The notes under the pieces were generated by a model. That model was not told where the DNA came from. It saw nothing but the letters and a program-made list of their open reading frames with translations, and made no database searches. DNA of 64,000 nt from Zoroaster sp. YZ-2022. Lineage: Eukaryota; Echinodermata; Asteroidea; Forcipulatida; Zoroasteridae. Below are positions 1 to 12,900 of the stretch, one piece after another (the stretch's first letter is position 1; the number at the start of each line of letters is the position of its first letter). The translations under genes were made by a program, and so were the position numbers. The stretch lies in NCBI GenBank assembly GCA_029582265.1, contig CM055828.1, positions 16,565,430 through 16,629,429 on the forward strand, written 5' to 3'.

Positions 1-456
1 TTGAAACAATCCATTCAGGCCACTCCAAGCCATTGCTATGGTAGGCAGTGGCTCCTCATAGCTATACTGCATAGTAACATAATGCCTCATATGTCTGTTG
101 GTTTTAGTGGTTTGTGATTGACATATTGCAGGGCATATTACTTTGTTCCAGACTCAATGGCTGGTGGTAGGTTACTATGGAGAGTCTGTGTTTACAAAAT
201 CACTGCCGAAAATCCCAATGGATGATGGAGGCTTGGTATGGTTTATTGGTCTCAGTAGCTGATGGTGATTTATTATTGGGAGTTTGTTTACAGTATAACC
301 TGCTGAAAATAAGGTCAACTGTGGTGTCTTTGTATGCAGGTATGTAGGCCTACATTGGAGATTACTTCAAAGGGGCAGTGTGGCTTATATGCACAAACAA
401 TGTGTGTACAACACATTGGACATTTAGTGGTTTACAGTGGCCTCTATGTAGGAGGG
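1..456. mobile_element. Right part of a TTAA-flanked short element
   Basis: The sequence ends TAGGAGGG at 449-456, followed by TTAA at 457-460. The same terminus closes the elements at 14320-14690 and 18420-18752. The interior is rich in the word agtggttt/cagtggc. The left end must lie before the window, so length and family cannot be fixed. The assignment rests on the terminus and TTAA only. Confidence 0.35.
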
Positions 457-689
457 TTAATATCTGGAGAAGTGTTTGATACCATTTTAGGATAGTAGGT
501 TCACACCAAGTACTTCACACTTCCCACCAAGTATTAAAGTTTAATGTAAAACGGTGTTCATTATTATTTTTCAAGATTACCAACTGTGTATAGTGGTTGT
601 AAGTAAATTCTCTGTTCACTCCAAAAAAGTGAGTTTTCCCTTTCGGATTATTTGGTGATATGTCGGAATGTAAAAGACATTAATCACAG

Positions 690-812
690 TGCAGTTGCCG
701 TGTTTTTCTTCTTCAAATCCATGTGACCAAACCAAGGCTTGAGGGAAAGTAGACTGTATGCATTGCGATTCATCTCTACAATTGTTCTTACAGAATCTGA
801 CAAAAATAAACA
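690..812 (-). repeat. Dispersed repeat, minus copy
   Basis: Reverse-complement similarity to 13340-13500 and 22945-23100: shared words include atctttgtcaga, a gaccagactattttc stretch and gaagaaaaacaagatgg. The three copies are clearly diverged. No coding capacity or terminal repeat was recognised, so the class is unknown. Confidence 0.4.
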
Positions 813-922
813 CAGTCTCATACATATATTGTAAAGTCTAGACTGCCCCCACCTCCCCCCCCCCCCCCAACAAAAAAGGAGAGAATTACCCAAATTTTAT
901 TTTTCTTTATTTCTTCTAACAG

Positions 923-3900
923 GATTCCTCCAGTGCGACCTTTCTCTGACCCTGGAATAAGAAGAAGATTTCCATTCAATAATAACCAGAGACCGTACTC
1001 ACAGTAAGATTTCATATTCATCACAGTTGGCCAATCAACAGCCATCAGTCAGATTGACCAGTCAGACTGACCAGTCAGACTGACCAGTCAGACTGACCAA
1101 CTAAATTTGTTGAATGGCATCATGTGTGCTGTACATAATATGTAGATGAACACCACTATATCTCTTCAAGTCTGTTTCTGTGAGAATGCTTACTCTATTT
1201 GAATCATGATATACATTAGACAATTTCAGCTGATTTTATTGAGTAATTAACCCTCCTATAGGTTTAACAATCAAAGACACTCAAAATCTGTATGTAACTC
1301 CCAACCCATTGACTTTGTGCAGTGCACTCAAATAAATGCAAGGACATGTAGCTGTGGTAGGAGGTCAAACCAAAACCACTCAACTGTATACGAGTCTGCT
1401 GCTAACTTATGCAGTACATACACAGCTCTGTGTGACTCTGCATATAACTTATGTAGGACATACACAAGTGTGTTTGACTTTGCCACTATCTCCAGCACTC
1501 TTAGAGAAAAATACACCTGTGAACAATTAGCAATGCAACCAAAAATACTCAAGTGACTGTCTGTGGGTGCGGTGCTTACTGGGCCAAATTTCAGCCTGGG
1601 CATAGGAGGTTAATGAAAGTGAAATAGTGAAACAGTTTTATGCATTCAGATTTGTTTAGAAAAGGTTAAAAAGTACTAGGTAGTTGATTTGTGTGGGAAT
1701 GCTTCTCCACTGTATATAGGAATTTGTTTTACAGTTACTCCACCTTCCAAAAACTTTGGTGGGTCTGTCAAACTGCTGGCAAAATGGACTGGAGTAGGAG
1801 GGCTAATAGATTGTCTGCCGTGTTACTTACATGACATGATATAGCAGTACACAGTATTTAACTCACTTGTTTACTTCCACAGAACTCCAAATCGCTATGG
1901 AGACAGTAGAATGCAGCGGCCTTTCATGAACCGTTACCATGACAATGACCGACGGATGGGTCCAGGCGGTGACCTCGGTATAGATGAATATGCAAATCTG
2001 ATGACATTACGCGAGAAAGAATGGGTGCAAAAGATACAGATGTTACAACTACAGAGCAATAATCCAGAAGTGGATGATTATTACTATCAGGTAAATTGAT
2101 AGTTCCTTGTGGGATCCAGGGGTGGGAGGAGTAAGTTACCCCTTTTCTATCATGATACATGGTTTTCAGCAGTATATCCTAGTAAACGATTTTGCTTGCA
2201 TTGCATAGCAAAATTCTACACAAAATTCACTATTTGCTATTAAAAATTAGTATTGCATACGCAAATATTTCTCCCTAACAAACTTTTGCTCTGCGTAAGT
2301 GAAACAGGCTTTACCTTCTGGGCACTTGATTGTACAAGGTTGCTGATGGGAGGTCACTGTGACAATATCTGTTTTGAAGGGGAAAAAAATGAATGACGAA
2401 CGTACTTTGAATTTGACAGGCTTACATGCTGAAGAAACAGGGCATTGAGGATCAGAGGAAGGAAGGAGTACAAGAAGAGAAGAGTAATGAGAAGGATTCT
2501 AGTAAGCTCATCACACCCACTAAGATGCTAGAGACAAGAGTTTATCAACCAGGTACGTCCGTCTCAACTACAGTCACATAACCTATAGACAATTAGACAG
2601 CAGCGTGTGCACAGACCGTAATCTCAGATTCTCTGAAACCATGAGCATAGAGCATGTGCATGACCACACATAGCTAAGACAAACAAAAATACCCAAGCAT
2701 GTACATTCAGTTGTGTGTGTATGTTCATCGACATGCAATTTGTGTCAAAATGCAGCATGTAATTTTCATTGATTAGTGGGAAGCTGCTACAGAGGTCAAA
2801 ACCAGTCAACTGCTTATTTTGACTGTTGACCCAAATGTGCACACAGGGGCATTTTGACTGGTTTTTACTGTCATTTTGACTGGTTTTTACTGTCATTTTG
2901 ACCACCCTGAAACAATACCAGACAATGCTTTTACCAGTCAAAAACAGTCGACTCTTTTTGACCTGTAAATGTACTTACTACACGTAAGGTTTGACAGTGT
3001 TTGACTTTTAAGTGCACCAGATATACCTTGGCAAGTATATCAACATTTTGACTGATTTTGACCCTTGTAGTAGTAGGAGGGTTAATGTACTTACTACACA
3101 TAAGGTTTGACAGTGTTTTACTTTTAAGTGCATTAGATATACCTTGGCAAGTATATCAACATTTTGACTGATTTTGACCCTTGTAGTAGTAGGAGGGTTA
3201 ATGTACTTACTACACGTAAGGTTTGACAGTGTTTGACTTTTAAGTGCATTAGATATACCTTGGCAAGTATATCAACATTTTGACTGTTTTTGACCCTTGT
3301 AGTAGTAGGAGGGTTAATGTACTTACTACACGTAAGGTTTGACAGTGTTTGACTTTTAAGTGCATTAGATATGCCTTGGCAAGTATATCAACATTTTGAC
3401 TGATTTTGACCCTTGTAGTAGTAGGAGGGTTAATGTACTTACTACACGTAAGGTTTGACAGTGTTTGACTTTTAAGTGCATTAGATATACCTTGGCAAGT
3501 ATATCAACATTTTGACTGATTTTGACCCTTGTAGTAGTAGGAGGGTTAATGTACTTACTACACGTAAGGTTTGACAGTGTTTGACTTTTAAGTGCATTAG
3601 ATATGCCTTGGCAAGTATATCAACATTTTGACTGATTTTGACCCTTGTAGTAGGAGGAGGGTTAATGTACTTACTACACATAAGGTTTGACAGTGTTTGA
3701 CTTTTAAGTGCATTAGATATGCCTTGGCAAGTATATCAACATTTTGACTGATTTTGACCCTTGTAGTTAGTAGTAGGGTTAATGTACTTACTACACGTAA
3801 GGTTTGACAGTGTTTGACTTTTAAGTGCATTAGATATGCCTTGGCAAGTATATCAACATTTTGACTGATTTTGACCCTTATAGTAGTAGGAGGGTTAATG

Positions 3901-6900
3901 TACTTACTACACGTAAGGTTTGACAGTGTTTGACTTTTAAGTGCATTAGATATGCCTTGGCAAGTATATCAACATTTTGACTGATTTTGACCCTTGTAGT
4001 AGTAGGAGGGTTAATGTACTTACTACACGTAAGGTTTGACAGTGTTTGACTTTTAAGTGCATTAGATATGCCTTGGCAAGTATATCAACATTTTGACCCT
4101 TGTAGTAGTAGGAGGGTTAATGTACTTACTACACATAAGGTTTGACAGTGTTTGACTTTTAAGTGCATTAGATATGCCTTGGCAAGTATATCAACATTTT
4201 GACTGATTTTGACCCTTGTAGTAGTAGTAGGAGGGTTAATGTACTTACTACACGTAAGGTTTGACAGTGTTTGACTTTTAAGTGCATTAGATATGCCTTG
4301 GCAAGTATATCAACATTTTGACTGATTTTGACCCTTGTAGTAGTAGGAGGGTTAATGTACTTACTACACGTAAGGTTTGACAGTGTTTGACTTTTAAGTG
4401 CATTAGATATGCCTTGGCAAGTATATCAACATTTTGACTGAGACCCTTGTAGTAGTAGGAGGGTTAATGTACTTACTACACGTAAGGTTTGACAGTGTTT
4501 GACTTTTAAGTGCATTAGATATGCCTTGGCAAGTATATCAACATTTTGACTGATTTTGACCCTTGTAGTAGTAGGAGGGTTAATGTACTTACTACACATA
4601 AGGTTTGACAGTGTTTGACTTTAAGTGCATTAGATATACCTTGGCAAGTATATCAACATTGTGACTGATTTTGACCCTTGTAGTAGTAGGAGGGCTAATG
4701 TACTTACTACACGTGGGTTTGACAGTGTTTGACTTATAAGTGCATTAGATATGCCTTGGCAAGTATATCAACATTTTGACTGATTTTGACCCTTGTAGTA
4801 GTAGGAGGGTTAATGTACTTACTACACGTAAGGTTTGACAGTGTTTGACTTATAAGTGCATTAGATATGCCTTGGCAAGTATATCAACATTTTGACTGAT
4901 TTTGACCCTTGTAGTAGTAGGAGGGTTAATGTACTTACTACACGTAAGGTTTGACAGTGTTTGACTTATAAGTGCATTAGATATGCCTTGGCAAGTATAT
5001 CAACATTTTGACTGATTTTGACCCTTGTAGTAGTAGGAGGGTTAATGTACTTACTACACGTAAGGTTTGACAGTGTTTGACTTATAAGTGCATTAGATAT
5101 GCCTTGGCAAGTATATCAACATTTTGACTGATTTTGACCCTTGTAGTAGTAGGAGGGTTAATGTACTTACTACGTAAGGTTTGACAGTGTTTGACTTATA
5201 AGTGCATTAGATATGCCTTGGCAAGTATATCAACATTTTGACTGATTTTGACCCTTGTAGTAGTAGGAGGGTTAATGTACTTACTACGTAAGGTTTGACA
5301 GTGTTTGACTTATAAGTGCATTAGATATGCCTTGGCAAGTATATCAACATTTTGACTGATTTTGACCCTTGTAGTAGTAGGAGGGTTAATGTACTTACTA
5401 CACGTAAGGTTTGACAGTGTTTGACTTATAAGTGCATTAGATATGCCTTGGCAAGTATATCAACATTTTGACTGATTTTGACCCTTGTAGTAGTAGGAGG
5501 GTTAATGTACTTACTACACGTAAGGTTTGACAGTGTTTGACTTATAAGTGCATTAGATATGCCTTGGCAAGTATATCAACATTTTGACTGATTTTGACCC
5601 TTGTAGTAGGAGGAGGGTTAATGTACTTACTACACATAAGGTTTGACAGTGTTTGACTTATAAGTGCATTAGATATACCTTGGCAAGTATATCAACATTT
5701 TGACTGATTTTGACCCTTGTAGTAGTAGGAGGGTTAATGTACTTACTACACGTAAGGTTTGACAGTGTTTGACTTATAAGTGCATTAGATATGCCTTGGC
5801 AAGTATATCAACATTTTGACTGATTTTGACCCTTGTAGTAGTAGGAGGGTTAATGTACTTACTACACGTAAGGTTTGACAGTGTTTGACTTATAAGTGCA
5901 TTAGATATGCCTTGGCAAGTATATCAACATTTTGACTGATTTTGACCCTTGTAGTAGTAGGAGGGTTAATGTACTTACTACACGTAAGGTTTGACAGTGT
6001 TTGACTTATAAGTGCATTAGATATGCCTTGGCAAGTATATCAACATTTTGACTGATTTTGACCCTTGTAGTAGTAGGAGGGTTAACGTGTAAAAGGGTGT
6101 GTTAGAAAAGTTATGTTAGAAAGCCGTTATACATGTGCATGCACATGCTGATGCATTGCTATGTGAATTGCATGCTAATAAGGATGGTACAACTTGGCAT
6201 GTTATTATGTGATGTGAGCTCATATTCAATATCAACATGAAGATTTAACAGCAACAAATGCAGCAAGCTGCTGTATGTTTACAGAGCGTCTCCTGATTGG
6301 AAGATGTGAGCAACGTTAGGAGCAGGATAGCCTGCTAGTATAGATACGTCGGGCACTCCTTACTTTAATGGCTAAAAAATTATATACACTTCATTTTGTA
6401 TTCTATTGTTTTTCTTAAACAAAGGTTTTTATTAAACAGAGGATGCCGTACTTCAATTCTTTGTTTAATATGTTTCTACTATTTTAAGTCATGGCTAGAT
6501 TTTGCAACAAAGTGACAATTCTGTGCCAGTATGATTACTGTTAATAGGCAAATAACTTTGTGTAAATATTACATCGTTGTCATATTTCATTGAATGTTTG
6601 ATGGTTGTACTATTGCCTTTAGCTCAATTTGAGGGTGCTCTGGGCAGAGTGACGTCATCCAGTGTCAACAATCCTAGACAGTTGATAGACTTCCACATTG
6701 AGGCCATTGCTGATGAAGAGGAGGTAATAATACTTTCAGAAATTAAATGTAATTTGTTTTCAATGTTTGGGGTATGAGAGAGCCAAGATGCCCACTGTTA
6801 TACTCATCCCAAATGTCTAGGTCGTTCCCACAACTGGATGCCACTTTCATAGGTCTGTTAAGCACAGAAGAGCAGAGATTTGCCGAGGATAGAAAATTTG

Positions 6901-9900
6901 TTCTTAGCAAAACTAGGTTACCAGTCAAATTGCCATTAAAAGTACATTGTTTCTAGCAGGTTCTTAGCAAAACTAGGTTACCAGTCAAATTGCCATTAAA
7001 AGTACATTGTTTCTAGCAGGTTCTTAGCTAAATCTAGCTTAGCAGTCAAATTGCCATTAAAAGTACATTGCTTCTAGCAGGTTCTTAGCTAAATCTAGCT
7101 TACCAGTCAAATTGCCATTAAAAGTACATTGCTTCTAGCAGGTTCTTAGCTAAATCTAGCTTACCAGTCAAATTGCCATTAAAAGTACATTGTTTCTAGC
7201 AGGTTCTTAGCTAAATCTAGCTTAGCAGTCAAATTGCCATTAAAAGTACATTGTTTCTAGCAGGTTCTTAGCTAAATCTAGGTTACCAGTCAAATTGCCA
7301 TTAAAAGTACATTGTTTCTAGCAGGTTCTTAGCAAAACTAGGTTACCAGTCAAATTGCCATTAAAAGTACATTGTTTCTAGCAGGTTCTTAGCAAAACTA
7401 GGTTACCAGTCAAATTGCCATTAAAAGTACATTGTTTCTAGCAGGTTCTTAGCTAAAGTAGGTTACCAGTCAAATTGCCATTAAAAGTACATTGTTTCTA
7501 GCAGGTTCTTAGCTAAATCTAGCTTAGCAGTCAAATTGCCATTAAAAGTACATTGCTTCTAGCAGGTTCTTAGCTAAATCTAGCTTAGCAGTCAAATTGC
7601 CATTAAAAGTACATTGCTTCTAGCAGGTTCTTTGCTGAATCTAGCTTACCAGTCAAATTGCCATTAAAAGTACATTGCTTCTAGCAGGTTCTTAGCTAAA
7701 TCTAGCTTACCAGTCAAATTGCCATTAAAAGTACATTGTTTCTAGCAGGTTCTTAGCTAAATCTAGCTTACCAGTCAAATTGCCATTAAAAGTACATTGT
7801 TTCTAGCAGGTTCTTAGCTAAATATAGGTTACCAGTCAAATTGCCATTAAAAGTACATTGTTTCTAGCAGGTTCTTAGCAAAACTAGGTTACCAGTCAAA
7901 TTGCCATTAAAAGTACATTGTTTCTAGCAGGTTCTTAGCAAAACTAGGTTACCAGTCAAATTGCCATTAAAAGTACATTGTTTCTAGCAGGTTCTTAGCT
8001 AAATCTAGCTTAGCAGTCAAATTGCCATTAAAAGTACATTGCTTCTAGCAGGTTCTTAGCTAAATCTAGCTTACCAGTCAAATTGCCATTAAAAGTACAT
8101 TGTTTCTAGCAGGTTCTTAGCTAAATCTAGCTTACCAGTCAAATTGCCATTAAAAGTACATTGTTTCTAGCAGGTTCTTAGCTAAATCTAGGTTACCAGT
8201 CAAATTGCCATTAAAAGTACATTGTTTCTAGCAGGTTCTTAGCAAAACTAGGTTACCAGTCAAATTGCCATTAAAAGTACATTGCTTCTAGCAGGTTCTT
8301 AGCTAAATCTAGGTTAGCAGTCAAATTGCCATTAAAAGTACATTGCTTCTAGCAGGTTCTTAGCTAAATCTAGGTTACCAGTCAAATTGCCATTAAAAGT
8401 ACATTGTTTCTAGCAGGTTCTTAGCAAAACTAGGTTACCAGTCAAATTGCCATTAAAAGTACATTGTTTCTAGCAGGTTCTTAGCTAAATCTAGCTTACC
8501 AGTCAAATTGCCATTAAAAGTACATTGTTTCTAGCAGGTTCTTCTAGCTAAATCTAGCTTACCAGTCAAATTGCCATTAAAAGTAAATTGTTTCTAGCAG
8601 GTTCTTAGCTAAATCTAGCTTACCAGTCAAATTGCCATTAAAAGTACATTGCTTCTAGCAGGTTCTTAGCTAAATCTAGCTTACCAGTCAAATTGCCATT
8701 AAAAGTACATTGTTTCTAGCAGGTTCTTAGCTAAATCTAGCTTAGCAGTCAAATTTGCTAAGCAATAATTTCTACTAAACGGCTGTATAAAATGGGGCCC
8801 TTTTGGGGCAAAGTAATCTACACCACAGCAATTTGTCATTGCAATTACTCTCGTCCCTGACCAACACTCAACCAACCAACACTGCAACGCCCACTATCCT
8901 GCGATATAGTCATAGCATCAGACTAAAATGTTTATTGTACATGACACATCGCCTGCAATGCACCTAATTACGACATCAAAGAGTTTTGGATATTATAATT
9001 GTCCAATACCGGGGTGAAGTAATGGTGGGGTCGACTGCCATAGAAATGAGGTTGGACCTCTGCACAAAATTGCTTGTCTGTGCGTCTGAAGTGTTTTCTA
9101 GTACGTACATCTATTATAGTAATTTATCTCAACCTTTTCTGCCCCTCAGAACGTTAAACCAAGTGCCGCCAAGGAACAGAGCAAGAAACGACGCACCTTA
9201 CTGTCCGTTGAGCATGTGTACGGCATGTTACTTCAGTTAGACGATCTGGAGAAGCAGGTGTTGACGTTACCCGAATCCGACCGCGGCACATTGATTGAGA
9301 AGCGACTGAGCGTTGTGAATATGATGTATGCTAGTTTGAAGCCTGAGACCGTGCTGTGCGATAGGTAGGCACATCCAGTGGGGCTTGTAGCAAAGAAAGG
9401 GGGATACAGAAACATACAAAAACTGTTTCATTCTCTTGGATTAATGATACCAACTACTATGATTTAGGTATAATTTATAAGATTTTTCACTCTTACTATG
9501 ACTGTACAATTTTTTTTTTTAATGTTTTCGATTAACAAAATTTCTGTAGTAATTTGCATTGAAAGAAAGGTATATATTGCGTTTTGTGTCTCGAGTCCTT
9601 TTTATTTGCCCAGCAGGTAACATTAGAATGTACCTGGTAACAGATTAATATGGGTGCAATTTTAAGCGTATAAAACAGTGCCTGTTTGTACATAAAAAGA
9701 TGCTCCTTGCATCCTCCTTGCATGCTCCTTGCATGCTCCTTGCATTCTCCTTGCATGCTCCTTGCATGCTCCTTGCATGCTCCTTGCATGCTCCTTGCAT
9801 GCTCTTTGCATGCTCCTTGCATCCTCCTTGCATCCTCCTTGCATCCTCCTTGCATCCTCCTTGCATGCTCCTTGCATGCTCCTTGCATGCTCCTTGCATG

Positions 9901-12900
9901 CTCCTTGCATCCTCCTTGCATGCTCCTTGCATCCTCCTTGCATCCTCCTTGCATCCTCCTTGCATCCTCCTTGCATCCTCCTTGCATCCTCCTTGCATGC
10001 TCCTTGCATGCTCCTTGCATGCTCCTTGCATGCTCCTTGCATCCTCCTTGCATCCTCCTTGCATCCTCCTTGCATCCTCCTTGCATCCTCCTTGCATGCT
10101 CCTTGCATCCTCCTTGGTAAATGTGCCCGTATTGGCATAAACAAATGCCACAGTTTCCCAGGTCACTGCAGTTTACATGCAAACGTAATAAGTCCATATG
10201 TTGGGAACCAGCGTAGTCAACTCCCCACGTTTTCAAACCAAATCGCTCCCAAAATACTGTAAAAACTTCCTCGTTTGCATGATATTTGGGCAACAGATAA
10301 TAAACCACATGCTTTGCACTGTACATGTATATACAAATGAAAATTTGAGCGTGAATGGAAGCGTATCAAAATTACATTTTGAATATACTCTTGTTTGATC
10401 TTATCAACATGTCCTCTCCTCGTATCTTTCTCATCAGACCCTCCGATGACCACTTCATCCAAGTCCTCTCGGTGCGTAAAGGACGTAAGCTCGTGGCTAG
10501 AGTTCTGCCTCTCCTTGAGAGAAAAGAGGCGCTGTGTGTGGTCCAGGCAATCTTGAGAAACCTGAGTTTCCTGTTGAAGAAAGAATCACAAGAAATGCGT
10601 AAGGAACTGCAAGAGATACAGAAGGCAAACGTACAGGAGGTATGAAATACTTTGGCCAAAATATGTATGAACTATGTGGATAAATGAAAGGCATTCTCAG
10701 AAAACATAAATGTTCACAGTTTTATATAGAACTTGATTGGTGCACAGCTGGTGATTGTATCAAACATACCTTGACATTTTGTCATCTTAGGTGCTGTTGT
10801 TTCCAAGAAATGTAAACATTTCATAGACCATGTGACTTGTTTACACTTCACATGTGTTTACACGTGACCTTTAGAGTACAAGGGTGATTTCCTGCCGGGC
10901 AAAAGTGTGTGTATGTGTATGCGGTCTAGCTTACCGAGCGGTCTAGCTTACCGGACTCAAGTTCTGGTGTTAGCAGCAGAATGTGGGTTCGAATCCCGGC
11001 CGTGACACTTGTGTCCTTGAGCAAGACACTTAACCATAATTGCTTCTCTCCACCCAGGGGTTAAATGGGTACCTGTGAGGGCAGAGTTGGTTGATTAGCC
11101 CTATATGCGCTGTAATGGCAGCAATTGAGCTGTATACTCCCCAGGGAGCTGAGATGGTTTCAGGAATGATTTATGAGCCTTATGAGCAGGGGTAATGATA
11201 TAATGCGCCTTGAGCACCTCTTAGTTGGTGGATACGTGCGCTATATAAGTCCACACATTATTATTATTATTATTGTTGTTCTCCACATAACATCAAAAAT
11301 TTCTTTAATTTTCAGATGAATAAGATTTAAAATGTAATGTTAGTGCCTTATTAAAACTAAATTTACAAATTTTTCTGCTGATATCTCAAAATATCAATCT
11401 GTTCATTTTATGCCCGGTGCAGTTGGACCTTTGGGGCTCATTTGTAAACATGTGATGTCATTGGTCACAATTCACATTTTGGTGACGAACTGTACCCTCA
11501 GATTTCCACATGGACGGTGACTATGGCCAAGTCTGGATTGGTGCATTGCCATTATCTATGTTATGGGGAAGCCATGCAACCCAGTGCTGTCATGGATCAG
11601 AGATGCTAAACCTGGCAAGCACTCAGAGAGAATGCAGCATTTTATATTATGAATATTATTTGTCATTCTGGTTTTAGACACTACCTAAGCTCATGATGCC
11701 TGTGTGGCATTGCATACAGACGACATCGTTGTCTGAGCTGACCTGTATGGTCAAGCATCTCACAGCAGGTGCCAGTGGGGTATCACCCCCTCGCCAATAC
11801 AGCTCTGTCATGTCACTTCATATGCAGAACAAGGTACATGTAAAATAAAAACTAATTTTTTAAAAACTCATCTTATTTTTTCAAAAGCTTACAGATTTGG
11901 TTGGATGTGAATTCTAGTTTAATGGCCAACCATTCGCCTCCCCCTAGTGGTCTTTATAACTGGTCTTGACTGGCCATTAATATTTCCCCCCGTGATTACG
12001 TTTCATTCAATCAGATTATCTTAATTGTTTTGGGCATTTGTTAATGTTTTGTTTTGTGTAGTTTGGTGTGTCTATTGTGCTGGCCTTGTTGAGCCAAGGG
12101 GAGAAGATCTATACCACAACATCGATGGTTGATCTGGAGGAAGATACGCAAAATGATTGGTAAGAAATGAACCTCCCTAGGTAGCATACAGCTCTGGCAG
12201 CCAGTTATTGATGCATAATCAAACACAACAACAACCTCAGATATTTCTTCCTGGGTGGAAAGAAGCAATTTATGGTTAAGTGTATTTCTCAAGGACACTA
12301 CGACCAGCCTAGCAGTGATTTGAACCCACATTCTACAAACTCAGTAACCAGAACACAAGTTGGATGAATGAAGCCACTCCAGCATGGCACTTCCTGGTTT
12401 TGGAGTGGTACCCTAACTCGTAATGCTTAAGTTTCACAAAACCACTTTATCAATATTTTTCAGCTAAGCCACTTATAAAAACATTTCAAAAGTCAAATTC
12501 ATTGGTATTGGAGGTTGTATTCATGGTTTCTTGAAATTCCTTGTTCTCGCAAACATGTAGACTTAAATGCACCTTCTGTTATTATCATCATATTATAGTT
12601 AAAACCCTTCGACAAGATACCCCTCCTCTTGCTACAGGGAGAAGTTATTTATTACATTGTTTTTCCTCGAAAAAAAAACCACAGATGCCTGGGAGCCTTT
12701 GATATCCTAAAGTGGACCATTCCACATATCTTAGAAGGGGTGTCAGTTCCCAGAGCTGTGTAGCTTTGTTTTGATGGGCGGGAAAAGTAACTGCTGCCAT
12801 ATATCTGTGCACAAAATCAAGCATTCATTGTGTACACATAAAGACCTACCCAGATCTAACCTTCTGATAATTGGAACCATCTGTTCAGTATCAGGCTTTG

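Noticed and set aside
1317..1603. Overlapping ORFs of 64-91 codons on both strands
   Set aside because: They lie within the TTAA MITE, and the related copy at 18420 does not preserve the frames.
2970..8757. Regularly spaced repeats resembling a CRISPR array
   Set aside because: Units are contiguous 116-bp or 60/61-bp tandem copies without unique spacers, in a eukaryotic intron.
9532..10326. Long repeat-peptide ORFs on both strands (up to 264 codons)
   Set aside because: They arise because the 11-bp repeat has no stop in any frame; all six frames are open, and the array is inside a PATL1 intron.
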